Assembly: GCF_040892595.1 (NCBI RefSeq)
Contig: NZ_JBFRYB010000001.1
Coordinates: 1,302,001 to 1,366,000 of the forward strand
Length of the DNA: 64,000 nucleotides
Source of the DNA: Zhongshania sp. R06B22
GTDB lineage: Bacteria; Pseudomonadota; Gammaproteobacteria; Pseudomonadales; Spongiibacteraceae
Direction: 5' to 3'
Part shown: positions 19,960-29,716 of the stretch, piece after piece
Position numbering within the stretch: position 1 is the stretch's first letter
How the letters are laid out: every line of letters starts with the position of its first letter
Program-made: the position numbers and the translations under genes
The notes under the pieces: model-generated
Databases searched by the model: none
What the model saw: only the letters and a program-made list of their open reading frames with translations
Told to the model about the DNA's origin: nothing

Positions 19960-22143
19960 ATGATATTTGGCCGGAAAAATCGTAAGCCAATCACGATAGT
20001 AGATAAAAAAGTTGTGGACTGGAAATACGCGGTCTGCGGTTATTGCTCAACGGGCTGTTCCATAGAGGTCGGTATGAACGCGGTAGGTAAGCCTGTCGCG
20101 AGTAGGGGTAAGGGCAATGCTCCGGTCAATCAAGGTAAGTTATGTATAAAGGGCATTTTTGAACATGAATTAAGTGGTACTGCGGGCCGCGGTACAGAAC
20201 CTCTAATGCGGCAAAAAATATATGACGATTTTCAGCCTAGCAGCTGGGACGCTGCGCTAGATAAAACGGCTGCAGAGTTTACCCGTATACAAGAAAAATA
20301 TGGTCGTGACAGCATTGCGGTGGTGTCTACAGGGCAGTTATTAACTGAAGAGTTTTATACTTTGGGTAAGTTGGTGCGCGGTGTGATTGGCACTAATAAC
20401 TACGACGGCAATACCACCTTGTGTATGGCATCTGCAGTGTCAGGGTATAAGCGCTCATTCGGCGCTGATGGCCCCCCTGGCTGCTACGACGATTTTGAAG
20501 ACACCCACTGCCTTATGGCGTTTGGGTCGAATCTGCCAGAGCAACATCCCATCATTTATTGGCGTCTCAAAGAGGCCTTGGAAAAGCGCAAGTTCCCTGT
20601 AATTGTGATTGATCCACGGGTAACGATGTTTGCCCAGTTTGCCGATATACATCTCCCTATCACCCCAGGAACAGACTTAGTCTTACTGAACGCACTCGCT
20701 CATGTGATTTTGGCTGAAGGCCTGCAGGACGAGGCGTATATCGAAGCGCACTGTAACGGCTTTGAGGAATTAAAGGCCACCGTCGCTAAGTATGATCCGG
20801 TGACCGCCTCGCGTATTTGTGGCATTGACGCCGATATGATTAAAAATGTCGCGCGGATCTACGCCAAGGCGCCATCGGCGATGAGTATTTGGACCATGGG
20901 GATTAACCAGAGTACCCACGGCACCGACGGTGTTTGCGGTATTAATAATCTTAATTTAATTACCGGCAATATCGGTATTCCCGGCGGCACCAGCATGTCT
21001 ATCACTGGTCAGGCGAATGCCATGGGTACTCGTGAATGGTCTTCCTGTTCCGGGCTACCTGGCTATCGCATGCTAGAGAAGCAAGAGCATCGAGATGAGG
21101 TGGCAAAGTTTTGGGGGGTAGATGCCGACTTCTTCCCCGCCAAGCGCGGGCTCCAGCAAACTGATATTTTCCCTGCTATTGAGTCCGGCGAGATTAAGGC
21201 CTTATGGATTGTGGCAACCAATCCATTGACCTCTATGCCCAATCAGCCACGCATCAAAAAGGCCCTAGAAAAACTCGAATTTATGGTGGTGCAAGACGGT
21301 TATAAAGACTGTGAAACCGTTAACTTTGCGCACGTTTATTTGCCTGGCGCGCTGTGGGGAGAAAAAGAGGGCGTGCAGACAAATACCGAGCGCCGGGTAA
21401 ATTTAGTTCGCAAATTTGTTGAGCCACCGGGACAAGCTAAGCCTGATCACTGGGTCTTTACCGAACTGGCAAAGCGTTTTGAGCGCGGCCGGGCGATGAC
21501 ATTCCCCGAAACCACCTCAGACATATTCGACGAAATGAAGCTCCTGTCTAAGGGGGATAAGCGCAACTTAGATATTTCCGGCATGAGCCATGACTTGATT
21601 GAGGCACAGCGCGGAATTCAGTGGCCAATGCGCGAGGGAGAGAAAACCGGTAGTCCGCGACTTTACAGCGATGGGCTGTATCCCACTCCCAGTGGCAAGG
21701 CTAATTTGTTGGCGATGGATTATATCGAAGACAATGAAGTACCCGATGACAGCTACCCGTTCTGGCTAAATAGCGGACGGGTGGTTGAGCATTTTCACAC
21801 CCGTACCAAGACCGGAAAAATTGGTAATTTAAATAAATTCAGTCCTACCCCGTATATGGAAATGAATCCAGATTCGGCGCGGGAGCAAGGTGTAAAACAC
21901 CAAAGTTATGTGCGCTTAGTGTCCAAACGCGGCGACGCCGTTGTGATGGTCCAGCTTACTCAGCGGGTACCCCACAATATGGTGTTTATCCCCATGCACT
22001 ATCACGACTGCGTCAACCGTCTGTCGCTGGGTTTACTCGACCCTTATTCGCGGCAGCCGGCCTTCAAGCAATGTGCGGTGCGCATTGAGAAAATAGATCA
22101 GAAGGAAGCCGGTCGCTTGAATGTGGAGCGTCGCGCGTATTGA
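19960..22143 (+). CDS. molybdopterin (bis-MGD) oxidoreductase, NarB/NasA-like catalytic subunit
   Basis: A 727-aa member of the DMSO-reductase superfamily. An N-terminal 4Fe-4S motif CGYCSTGCS...LCIKG (about residues 27-66) is followed by molybdopterin-binding regions. NTTLCMASAVSGYK (about residues 151-164) places a cysteine at the Mo-ligand position, as in nitrate reductases of the NarB/NasA/Nap group and formate dehydrogenases. INQSTHGTDGVCGINNLNLITGNIG is a further cofactor-binding block, and HTRTKTGKI lies in the C-terminal dinucleotide-binding domain. There is no Tat signal, so the subunit should face the cytoplasm. Its partner, a fused Fe-S/anchor protein, is encoded 116 bp downstream. 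The substrate cannot be read from the sequence. Confidence 0.85.
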   Translation: MIFGRKNRKPITIVDKKVVDWKYAVCGYCSTGCSIEVGMNAVGKPVASRGKGNAPVNQGKLCIKGIFEHELSGTAGRGTEPLMRQKIYDDFQPSSWDAALDKTAAEFTRIQEKYGRDSIAVVSTGQLLTEEFYTLGKLVRGVIGTNNYDGNTTLCMASAVSGYKRSFGADGPPGCYDDFEDTHCLMAFGSNLPEQHPIIYWRLKEALEKRKFPVIVIDPRVTMFAQFADIHLPITPGTDLVLLNALAHVILAEGLQDEAYIEAHCNGFEELKATVAKYDPVTASRICGIDADMIKNVARIYAKAPSAMSIWTMGINQSTHGTDGVCGINNLNLITGNIGIPGGTSMSITGQANAMGTREWSSCSGLPGYRMLEKQEHRDEVAKFWGVDADFFPAKRGLQQTDIFPAIESGEIKALWIVATNPLTSMPNQPRIKKALEKLEFMVVQDGYKDCETVNFAHVYLPGALWGEKEGVQTNTERRVNLVRKFVEPPGQAKPDHWVFTELAKRFERGRAMTFPETTSDIFDEMKLLSKGDKRNLDISGMSHDLIEAQRGIQWPMREGEKTGSPRLYSDGLYPTPSGKANLLAMDYIEDNEVPDDSYPFWLNSGRVVEHFHTRTKTGKIGNLNKFSPTPYMEMNPDSAREQGVKHQSYVRLVSKRGDAVVMVQLTQRVPHNMVFIPMHYHDCVNRLSLGLLDPYSRQPAFKQCAVRIEKIDQKEAGRLNVERRAY

Positions 22144-22258
22144 TTTGGGGCTGCGTTACTGGGGTCAGCTCAGTGGCGGCGGTAGGGAATAAGAGCGAAA
22201 TAAGTCATAAAGAGCTAGCTTAGCTGATTGCTAGGCTACCCGATTAAGGGCAGTTATT

Positions 22259-24106
22259 ATGTGGAAAGTAAGGGACGATGAACCGGCATACGCCTTTCTC
22301 AAAGAGTCGACCGCGCCGGAGGTAAACTATTACGAGGCACCAATAGACTTAATCGCTCGTACTGGCGGCGCACTGCCAGTCGATAGAGAAATGTTTATAA
22401 ACGAAGAGCCTGGCGTGGGTGCAAACCCCAACCGTAATAAACAGCACGCGTTTCATTTTACCGCCGACAATTGCATTGGCTGTCATGCCTGCGAAGCGGC
22501 ATGCAGCGAAAAGAACGACAACCCGGCGCACATCAGTTTTCGTTCCGTGGGTTATGTTGAGGGTGGCACATACCCAGATTTTAAGCGTATGAATATTTCA
22601 ATGGCCTGCAACCACTGTGATGATCCGGTGTGTTTGAAAGGCTGCCCAACGGCCGCCTATACCAAACACGCTGAGTATGGGGCGGTTCTACAAGACCCAG
22701 ATACCTGCTTTGGCTGCGGCTATTGCACCTGGGTTTGTCCTTATAATGCGCCCCAGCTAGACCCCATCAAGGGGCAGGTCTCTAAGTGCAATATGTGCGT
22801 CGACCGTCTAGAGGTGAATCTCAAGCCCGCCTGTGTGTCTGCCTGCTTGGGTAATGCACTGGATTTTGGGGTGGTTGATGATCTGCCTGACAATCGCGAG
22901 CAGGGTAAGACCAGTATTCCCGGCTTCCCGGACCCAGAAATCACTCAGCCTAATATTCGTTTCCAGCAGATTAAAAACATGCCGGATGAAGTAACACGTA
23001 CCGACGGCATGTCAGTTAAATATCACAAGGGTGACGACGGTCAATACCGACCTGTGGTTGATCAGAAAAAAGGTGTTGAGAAAAAGTGGAGTCTAGCAAA
23101 GCTGAGTTCACGGGAAAATCCTTTGGTGATCTTCACCTTGGTTAGCCAAATCTCGCTAGGCGCATTTTTTATTGCGTTCTTGGGCGCCCAATTCGGTATT
23201 CAGAGTTTCTTGGCGTTACGTGACTCTGTCATGTATATCCCCCTCATGGCGATTACCGTCGGCTTGGCGGGTCTGGGCATGTTGGTGTCGGCAACACACT
23301 TGGGTAAGCCTTGGCGGTTTTACCGGGGGTTTAATAACCTTCGACACTCGCCGGTATGCCGAGAAGGCTTAGGTATGCTGCTTTATATGGTGTTTGCAGG
23401 CTTACATTTATTGCTGATGTTGCCAGCGAATGACATCTTTATAAGTGTGTTCGGTGATTGGGGACGCTTCGATGCCTTTGCGTCGGTATCCGCTTATTTG
23501 GCGCTGATCGCAGGCTCGGTCGGCCTTTACTATATGTATCGCTGCTACCGAATTCGCGCGCGGCCGTTCTGGGATCACTGGCAGACGGCGACGTCATTTT
23601 TAGGAACAGCCATAACGCTGGGAAGTATATTACTTGGGCTAGTGGGTATACCGACTCTCATGGTGCTTGGTGGTGATATTAATCAGCTATTTATTATTGT
23701 GCTTGGCGGAATTGTCATCGGCAGTGTGATGGAAGGGCTGGGATTATGGCGTCACGCGATTGCTATGGACACTGCGAATAATGAAGGCAGCGTGTCGCAT
23801 TACATTCAGTGCACGGTGTTTGGAAAGAGCTATGTATTGCGAAACTGCCTGATCGCCGCGAATACCAGTGCAGCGCTATTGCTGTTATCGCTGGCGCCGA
23901 GCGCAATTAACTTGGGGCTGGCGCTATTGGTCTGTCTGTCAGTATTGCTAACAGCGCTGATTGGCCGCACGCTCTTTTATGTTCTCGTTATTCCTACCAC
24001 CATGCCAGGAGCGTTTTTCTGGAAGAATAAAGATTTTGAAGAACACGCCCGTGATATTGGTTTGGCGAATATGCCGCAAGTCGGGGTGGTTGCACACGAT
24101 CACTGA
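22259..24106 (+). CDS. fused DmsB-like ferredoxin and DmsC-like membrane anchor subunit
   Basis: A 615-aa fusion. Residues about 70-200 carry four cysteine clusters (CIGCHACEAAC, CNHCDDPVCLKGCP, CFGCGYCTWVCP, CNMCVDRL...CVSACLGNAL), the arrangement of four-cluster DmsB/NrfC-type electron-transfer subunits. From about residue 280 the protein continues into eight hydrophobic helices with the DmsC signature (SATHLGKPWRFYRGFNNLRHSPVCREG). In the classical systems these are two separate proteins. Together with the upstream catalytic subunit it forms a membrane-bound complex that would exchange electrons with the quinone pool. The direction and substrate are unknown. Confidence 0.88.
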   Translation: MWKVRDDEPAYAFLKESTAPEVNYYEAPIDLIARTGGALPVDREMFINEEPGVGANPNRNKQHAFHFTADNCIGCHACEAACSEKNDNPAHISFRSVGYVEGGTYPDFKRMNISMACNHCDDPVCLKGCPTAAYTKHAEYGAVLQDPDTCFGCGYCTWVCPYNAPQLDPIKGQVSKCNMCVDRLEVNLKPACVSACLGNALDFGVVDDLPDNREQGKTSIPGFPDPEITQPNIRFQQIKNMPDEVTRTDGMSVKYHKGDDGQYRPVVDQKKGVEKKWSLAKLSSRENPLVIFTLVSQISLGAFFIAFLGAQFGIQSFLALRDSVMYIPLMAITVGLAGLGMLVSATHLGKPWRFYRGFNNLRHSPVCREGLGMLLYMVFAGLHLLLMLPANDIFISVFGDWGRFDAFASVSAYLALIAGSVGLYYMYRCYRIRARPFWDHWQTATSFLGTAITLGSILLGLVGIPTLMVLGGDINQLFIIVLGGIVIGSVMEGLGLWRHAIAMDTANNEGSVSHYIQCTVFGKSYVLRNCLIAANTSAALLLLSLAPSAINLGLALLVCLSVLLTALIGRTLFYVLVIPTTMPGAFFWKNKDFEEHARDIGLANMPQVGVVAHDH

Positions 24107-24197
24107 TAGCGATCATATAGGAGTGTCGGGTTCATTGTTTGAGAGAGCATATGTGATTTAAGCGTAATCGCGTCTCGCTATAGTCGTGCCCTAAGCC

Positions 24198-24220
24198 TGC
24201 ACCCCACTTAATGGGGTGCA
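24198..24220. terminator. hairpin between convergent molybdoenzyme and glycosylase genes
   Basis: TGCACCCCA (24198-24206) pairs perfectly with TGGGGTGCA (24212-24220) around a five-base loop. The position between two convergent genes suggests a bidirectional 3'-end element, but neither side has a T run. Confidence 0.5.
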
Positions 24221-24264
24221 ATGGTGTTCAGCTTGACTCAGCGGCTCTATGTTGCAGCGACGGC

Positions 24265-24981
24265 TTAAGCTGGTCCAATCGATAAAGCCAAAATCATACT
24301 GAGTTCTGACAACGAGCGGCCACTTTCGCTGCGCATTTCATTGAAGGCGGCTTGTACCGCGGCTAGATCGCGCTTACTAGTGATCGTTGTTTTATCGACA
24401 ATACCCTCGGCGCACAATGCTGTGCAGACATCGCGGCTGAGTATAAAAGTGTCTTTTCCCATAAACCGTAAAAAGTATTGCCCTGAGTTACCGCCCAGAC
24501 GGTTGCCGTGTTTCTTGAGGTATGTCCATAATCCAACAATATCGTCCTCTGGCCAATCGGCTAAAAAGCGACCGAAACTGCCGAATTCACGCTGTACATC
24601 CAGAATGAATAGGGCGTTCTCCTGCACCGATTTCACTTTGGTTAAATTGCGCACTATGCGCGTATCAGTCGCCATATCTTCTATCTGTTCTGGTGATCTC
24701 GATGCCACCCAAATGGGAAGGAAATTATTGAATACGGTCTCAAAACCCTCCCACTTTAGGCTAATTATTCGCCACACAAAGCCGGCTCTAAATACGCAGG
24801 CTGTCATCTCTGCTAAGTAGCGGTCATCTTTAATCGCGATCAGTGCAGCTTTGTCTAAATTTGTTGGTAATCTTTCTTCAATGGCCATTATTGAGGCGTG
24901 TTGAATAATCGCTCGTTCTAGAAAGCGCTGGTAAAGCGATGGTGCGAGGGAAGTCTTGGCTTTAGAGCGGGTCATAGTCAC
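24265..24981 (-). CDS. DNA-3-methyladenine glycosylase I family protein
   Basis: A 238-aa protein of the Tag/HhH-GPD-like family that removes alkylated adenine from DNA. The conserved family blocks are AEMTACVFRAGFVWRII, KWEGFETVFNNFLP, DTRIVRNLTKVKSV, DWPEDDIVGLWTYLKKHG and GQYFLRFMGKDTFILSRDV. The classical N-terminal zinc-ligand cysteine of E. coli Tag is not present, so it belongs to a divergent subfamily and its activity on 3-methyladenine is inferred. Monocistronic. The first of two ATG codons, three codons apart, is annotated. Confidence 0.8.
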   Translation of the reverse strand: MTMTRSKAKTSLAPSLYQRFLERAIIQHASIMAIEERLPTNLDKAALIAIKDDRYLAEMTACVFRAGFVWRIISLKWEGFETVFNNFLPIWVASRSPEQIEDMATDTRIVRNLTKVKSVQENALFILDVQREFGSFGRFLADWPEDDIVGLWTYLKKHGNRLGGNSGQYFLRFMGKDTFILSRDVCTALCAEGIVDKTTITSKRDLAAVQAAFNEMRSESGRSLSELSMILALSIGPA

Positions 24982-25084
24982 TGGCCGTAATTAAGGTAAG
25001 GGTTGAGTTAAATGCCTAGATTATATCGCTGGGTCACGTCTTGAAGGTATAACATCGGCGTATATTGAATGTTGTCCTGCCCTA

Positions 25085-25135
25085 GCCAGCTCCATCCATT
25101 GTATATAGCTAATACAGACGGATGATAGGGCTGGC
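25085..25135. other. imperfect cruciform-like inverted repeat upstream of kstD
   Basis: GCCAGC (25085-25090) pairs with GCTGGC (25130-25135), and within it CATCC/GGATG and GTAT/ATAC pair around an ATAGCTA loop. It lies about 120 bp before the KstD start in a 270-bp region that has no gene. It could be a leader hairpin or operator. Confidence 0.4.
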
Positions 25136-25253
25136 AATGCCGGCGGTTTATGATAGCCGGCTATTGAAGGGTTTTTTACGATAATTGATGACCTTTGGTT
25201 TTTGCCGCGGATCGAGCCTATCAAGGCCAAATAAGTTAGTGGGAATAAAAATA

Positions 25254-26966
25254 ATGACAGTAGCAAAGTGGGATCATAGCGTTGATGTACTCGTCGTTGG
25301 TAGTGGTAACGGGGCTTTAACTGCCGCGCTGAGCTGCTACGAAATGGGCGTGAGTGATGTTCTCATCGTCGAGAAATCAGCCAAGATTGGCGGCACCAGT
25401 GCAACCTCTGGTGGCGGTGTATGGATACCCAATAACCGCTACGCCAAGGCAGCCGGGGCGAAAGATAGCTTTGCAGACGCTAAACAGTATTTGCTCAGCA
25501 CCACGCCTGCGGGGGCGGTCTCTGAAGATATGGTTGATGCCTATCTGATCAACGGTCCCAAAATGATCGATTTTCTTCATGAGCGCAGCGATGTGCGCTA
25601 TGAAACCCTAGAACACTACCCAGATTACTACACCGATATTGAAGGTTCGCGAACCGGTCATCGCTCAATGGAGCCAGAGCGATTTGACTCGTCTCTGCTA
25701 GGTGATGACGTCCAACGCCTGCGGCCAAGTCATCATATGATGCGGATGTTCAGCAAAATTTATTTTACCCAGGTCGAGGCCGCCCTATTGGTCTTGCAGG
25801 GACCGGGTTGGATAAAGCTAACAATGAAATTGGTCGCGCAATGGGCCTTTGACCTGGGGTGGTGGTTTCGTGGCAATGGTCTCAGCCGCCAAATATGTAC
25901 CGGCGCGGCGGGCGTAGCCAGACTTTGGTATTCGCTTAAAAAGCGCAATGTGCCGATGTGGGCAAGCTCGCCCATGCAGGAGCTTATTACAGAGGACGGC
26001 CGCGTAGTGGGGGCCGTTGTCAGCCGCAATGGTAAATCCATGCGGATACAAGCTCGTAAAGGCGTCGTTTTGGCGGCAGGCGGGTTCGAGCGCAACCAGC
26101 AAATGCGTGAGCAATATTTGCCGGCGCCAACCAGCACTGACTGGAGCGGCGGGGTAGAGGGCAACACTGGCGATGCTATTCAGCAGGGCTTGGCCTTGGG
26201 TGCCGCTACGCGCTTGATGGATGGCGCTTGGTGGTGCACCACGGTATCTGTTCCCGGTGAGCCGGCGCCACGTTTAAGTATTATGGAAAAGTCTTATCCC
26301 GGTTCCTGTATTGTCAATTTACGCGGCGAGCGTTTTGCCAATGAGTCACAAAACTATATGGCCTTCCAAAAGGATCTGTATAAGCAGCATAGCGATGACG
26401 CGCCGTGCTCGCCCATGTATCAAATATTCGATGCACGCTTTCGCCGAGACTATATTGTTGGGCCGCTGATGACTGCGTCCCTAAAGCCGGACTGGACTAT
26501 CCCCAAAGAATGGTTCGAAACCAAATTAGTGGGTAAAGCGGCCACCGTCCGCGAGCTGGCAGAACAGCTAGGTATCGACGCCGACAACCTAGAGACCACC
26601 GTTGCTAAAATGAACGGCTATGCTAAAACCGGTAAGGACGAAGATTTTCACCGCGGCGATTCTGCCTACGACCGTTACTACGGCGACCCGCGTTTTGAGC
26701 CTAACCCCTGCTTGGGAGCCATCGACGAGGCACCTTATTATGCCATGCGCCTAGAGGCCGGCGATTTTGGTACTCAGGGCGGATTGGCGACCAATCCCAA
26801 TGCGCAAGTGCTGAAGGAAGATGGTAGCGCAATAGACGGCTTGTATGCTGTTGGTAATTGCAGTGCCGCAGTCTTGCCGACATACCCCGGACCGGGTGCG
26901 ACCTTGGGGCCAGCAATGACCTTTGCATATCAGGCCGCTAAACACATTAGCGGATATCAAGACTAA
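25254..26966 (+). CDS. kstD: 3-oxosteroid 1-dehydrogenase-type FAD enzyme (KstD-like)
   Basis: A 570-aa flavoprotein of the FAD_binding_2 superfamily. DVLVVGSGNGALTAAL (N-terminus) is the dinucleotide motif, and KIGGTSATSGGGVWIPNN is the signature of steroid-active members. The C-terminal YPGPGATLGPAMTFAYQAA closely follows the PGxGxTxGPAxTFxY motif of 3-ketosteroid delta-1-dehydrogenases, which introduce the C1-C2 double bond into ring A before ring opening. The ATG at 25254 (MTVAKWDHS) is chosen over an upstream ATG at 25185 because of its GTGGGAA leader and family N-termini. Other steroid-catabolic genes lie in this window, which supports the call. It is followed by a strong terminator. 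Confidence 0.82.
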   Translation: MTVAKWDHSVDVLVVGSGNGALTAALSCYEMGVSDVLIVEKSAKIGGTSATSGGGVWIPNNRYAKAAGAKDSFADAKQYLLSTTPAGAVSEDMVDAYLINGPKMIDFLHERSDVRYETLEHYPDYYTDIEGSRTGHRSMEPERFDSSLLGDDVQRLRPSHHMMRMFSKIYFTQVEAALLVLQGPGWIKLTMKLVAQWAFDLGWWFRGNGLSRQICTGAAGVARLWYSLKKRNVPMWASSPMQELITEDGRVVGAVVSRNGKSMRIQARKGVVLAAGGFERNQQMREQYLPAPTSTDWSGGVEGNTGDAIQQGLALGAATRLMDGAWWCTTVSVPGEPAPRLSIMEKSYPGSCIVNLRGERFANESQNYMAFQKDLYKQHSDDAPCSPMYQIFDARFRRDYIVGPLMTASLKPDWTIPKEWFETKLVGKAATVRELAEQLGIDADNLETTVAKMNGYAKTGKDEDFHRGDSAYDRYYGDPRFEPNPCLGAIDEAPYYAMRLEAGDFGTQGGLATNPNAQVLKEDGSAIDGLYAVGNCSAAVLPTYPGPGATLGPAMTFAYQAAKHISGYQD

Positions 26967-26983
26967 GTAGATTTGAAATGTGA

Positions 26984-27030
26984 AACCAGTCCTTGCTAAG
27001 GCCCCTCCTCGGCAAGGACTGGTTTTTTAT
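26984..27030 (+). terminator. intrinsic terminator of kstD
   Basis: AACCAGTCCTTGC (26984-26996) pairs perfectly with GCAAGGACTGGTT (27012-27024), followed by TTTTAT. It is a 13-bp stem, a strong Rho-independent terminator. Confidence 0.93.
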
Positions 27031-27167
27031 TGTGTATTTTTAATGTCATCAATAAACCTCTCTGTCATATAAGTTCCATTTTACTGCCATATAACTGTCA
27101 GTGTTTTGTCGCAATCCCTCTGTACTCTCAAGCGATTAATATTTCGCGTTTTATACTTGGAGGAAGG

Positions 27168-29639
27168 ATGCAAATCAAAAAGACAGCCTTAGCTTGGGGC
27201 ATCGCTATAGCGACTCCCTTGTTTCTTGTTGCTTGTGGCGGCGATGACGGCCGCGACGGTTTAGATGGTCAGTTAGGCAGTGCCGGTGCCAATGGCGCAG
27301 ACGGTAGCGATGGTCTGAACAGTTTGATTCGTCAAACCAGCTTGCAGGCGGGTAACGCGCAGTGTTTCAGCGGTGGAGTCATGGTTGAATCAGGCCGCGA
27401 TACTAATGCGGATGATGTTCTGGCGGACGGCGAAGTAACGGACACGTCTTATATCTGCGCACCAACCTTATTAAACGAAGCGAAAAACTTTAACCGTATT
27501 GCGGCATTCCCAGTTTGCTTTCAAGATGATGCCAACTGCGATTCCGACGATGAAACCTCAGCAGAAATTGTCGCTGCCAGCACCGACGGTATGACCTTGA
27601 TTTACACCGACAGTCCCGCCAATCGCATTGGCTTTGTCGACATTGCCGATCCATCCAAACCATCGGTACTAGGCGTTTTAGGCTTGTCTGGTGAGCCCAC
27701 GGCGGTTGCGGTGAAAGATGAATTCGCGTTGGTTGGGGTGAATACCTCTGCAGACTTCATTAATGTGTCAGGCACGTTAGACGTAATTAACATCGCGAGC
27801 CGCAGCGCAGTGCGCAGTATTGATGTTGGCGGTCAGCCAGATTCGGTTGCCGTGAGCCCAGATGGCAGCTACGCGGTTGTCGTCATTGAAAACGAACGCG
27901 ACGAAGACCTTGGCAACGGCGCACCACCGCAATTACCCGCTGGTAATATTGTGATTGTAAATTTAAGCGGCGAGCCATCAACGTGGACAACACAAACGGT
28001 TGCCATTACCGGTTTGGCTGATTTATACCCAAGCGATCCAGAGCCTGAGTTTGTCGACATCAATAGCGACAATATTGCGCTAGTTTCACTGCAGGAAAAC
28101 AACCACATTGTTTTAGTTAATTTAGTGGATGGCAGCATCGTAAATCACTTCAGCGCGGGTACGGTTGATCTCACGGGCATAGACGCTAATGAAGACGATA
28201 TCATTTCCCAGAACCAATCATTAGATGCGGTCTTGCGTGAACCAGATGGCGTTAGCTGGTTGTCTACTGAATACTTTGTGACTGCTAACGAAGGTGATCT
28301 AGACGGCGGTAGCCGCAGCTTCAGCGTATTTAACACCGCCGGTGACGTGGTCTATGAAGCTGGCAACAGTTTAGATCAATTAACGGCACGCTATGGTCAC
28401 TACCCCGAGGGTCGCTCTGAAAACAAAGGCAATGAGCCAGAGAATGCTGAGTTTGGCGTATTTGGAAGCGAGCGCTATTTGTTTGTAAACTCCGAGCGCG
28501 CAAGTGTGGTGTTTGTCTATGACGTTGCAGATTTCACCAAGCCAATGCTTAAGCAAGTACTCCCTGCTGGTGTTGCGCCGGAGGGTGCCTTGGCAATTCC
28601 ATCTCGCAATCTCTTAGTGGTTGCCAGTGAGAAGGACAGTCGCGAAGATGTTATTCGCTCAACGCTGAATATCTACTACTACGGTAGTGCGCCCGCTGCT
28701 TACCCAACCGTGATTTCTGCAGATCGACTGGATGGCTCGCCTATCTCTTGGGGCGCTATATCTGGGCTGTCAGCAGACCCAGTTAATAGCAATCTGGTAT
28801 ACGCGGTGGATGACAGTTTTTACCAGAAGAACCGCATCTTCACTCTTGATGTGAGTCAGGAGCCCGCAGTGATTACCAAAGAAACCCACATCACTGACGG
28901 CAACGATATTTTGGCCGCACTGCCAGCTGGTGTGCTACCCGCGAGTGCGATCAATGCCGATAAGACCGTAAATATTGATCCAGAAGGTGTGGCTAAACTT
29001 GCTGATGGCAGTGTTTGGATAGCGTCGGAAGGCTCAGGCAACGCGGTTGATGGTCCGGTGAAAAGCATGAATCTGCTGATTAAAACTAATGCGGCAGGGC
29101 TTGTGCAGCAGGCGGTGACATTGCCACCCGCAGTGAATGCACTGCAGCGTAAAAACGGCTTTGAAGGTGTTAGCGAGTACCAGGGTAAATTGTATGTTGC
29201 CTTCCAGCGTGCCTGGGAAGGTGAAGCCAATGTGCGTATTGGTATTTATGATATTGGCTCAGCTAGCTGGTCGTTCTTATTCTATCCCCTTGATGCCGTA
29301 GAATCGCAAAATGGTGGCTGGGTTGGCTTATCCGAAATCACCTCAATTGGTGGCGGTGAGTTTTTAGTTATCGAGCGTGACAACCAAGGTGGACCAGATG
29401 CGGTAATCAAACGTTTGTATAAGTTTGATACCACTGGCTTAGCCGATGGCGCCATCGTAGGCAAGTCCCTGGTGCGTGATGTCATGCCAGATATGTTGGC
29501 GACCGGCGGTCTTGTTACTGAGAAGATAGAAGGTATTGCGCTGATGAAAAATGGCGACGTACTGATGGTGAACGATAATGACGGTGTTGATGATAGCAAT
29601 GGTGAAACCCAGTTATTGAACCTGGGCGACATCCTCTAA
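27168..29639 (+). CDS. large exported lipoprotein with phytase-esterase-like beta-propeller
   Basis: An 823-aa lipoprotein starting at the ATG at 27168 after GGAGGAAGG; the lipobox LFLVACGG (Cys near residue 23) places it in an envelope membrane. A short collagen-like run of G-x-D/G-x-N triplets and a DUF7151-type segment (LIRQTSLQAGNAQCFSGGV) follow. Then comes a beta-propeller (YVTN-like repeats, IDVGGQPDSVAVSPDGSYAVVV), and the C-terminal half (NIDPEGVAKLADGSVWIASEG... GFEGVSEYQGKLYVAFQR) resembles the 'esterase-like activity of phytase' family. Substrate unknown. It is monocistronic and well terminated. An upstream in-frame ATG at 27030 would bury the lipobox and is rejected. Confidence 0.82.
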   Translation: MQIKKTALAWGIAIATPLFLVACGGDDGRDGLDGQLGSAGANGADGSDGLNSLIRQTSLQAGNAQCFSGGVMVESGRDTNADDVLADGEVTDTSYICAPTLLNEAKNFNRIAAFPVCFQDDANCDSDDETSAEIVAASTDGMTLIYTDSPANRIGFVDIADPSKPSVLGVLGLSGEPTAVAVKDEFALVGVNTSADFINVSGTLDVINIASRSAVRSIDVGGQPDSVAVSPDGSYAVVVIENERDEDLGNGAPPQLPAGNIVIVNLSGEPSTWTTQTVAITGLADLYPSDPEPEFVDINSDNIALVSLQENNHIVLVNLVDGSIVNHFSAGTVDLTGIDANEDDIISQNQSLDAVLREPDGVSWLSTEYFVTANEGDLDGGSRSFSVFNTAGDVVYEAGNSLDQLTARYGHYPEGRSENKGNEPENAEFGVFGSERYLFVNSERASVVFVYDVADFTKPMLKQVLPAGVAPEGALAIPSRNLLVVASEKDSREDVIRSTLNIYYYGSAPAAYPTVISADRLDGSPISWGAISGLSADPVNSNLVYAVDDSFYQKNRIFTLDVSQEPAVITKETHITDGNDILAALPAGVLPASAINADKTVNIDPEGVAKLADGSVWIASEGSGNAVDGPVKSMNLLIKTNAAGLVQQAVTLPPAVNALQRKNGFEGVSEYQGKLYVAFQRAWEGEANVRIGIYDIGSASWSFLFYPLDAVESQNGGWVGLSEITSIGGGEFLVIERDNQGGPDAVIKRLYKFDTTGLADGAIVGKSLVRDVMPDMLATGGLVTEKIEGIALMKNGDVLMVNDNDGVDDSNGETQLLNLGDIL

Positions 29640-29662
29640 ATTTTCAAGCCGGTTAGTAAAAG

Positions 29663-29686
29663 CCCGCGCTTGCGCGGGTTTTTTTG
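29663..29686 (+). terminator. intrinsic terminator of the lipoprotein gene
   Basis: CCCGCG (29663-29668), loop CTTG, CGCGGG (29673-29678), then a T run to 29685. It is a canonical terminator, 24 bp after the stop. Confidence 0.9.
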
Positions 29687-29716
29687 TCGGCGATTCCCGT
29701 GTAGCCAAATCTAAGA

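Noticed and set aside
25021..25266. A minus-strand frame of 81 codons upstream of kstD
   Set aside because: It crosses the kstD start and the inverted repeat, has no ribosome-binding site and no recognised motif.
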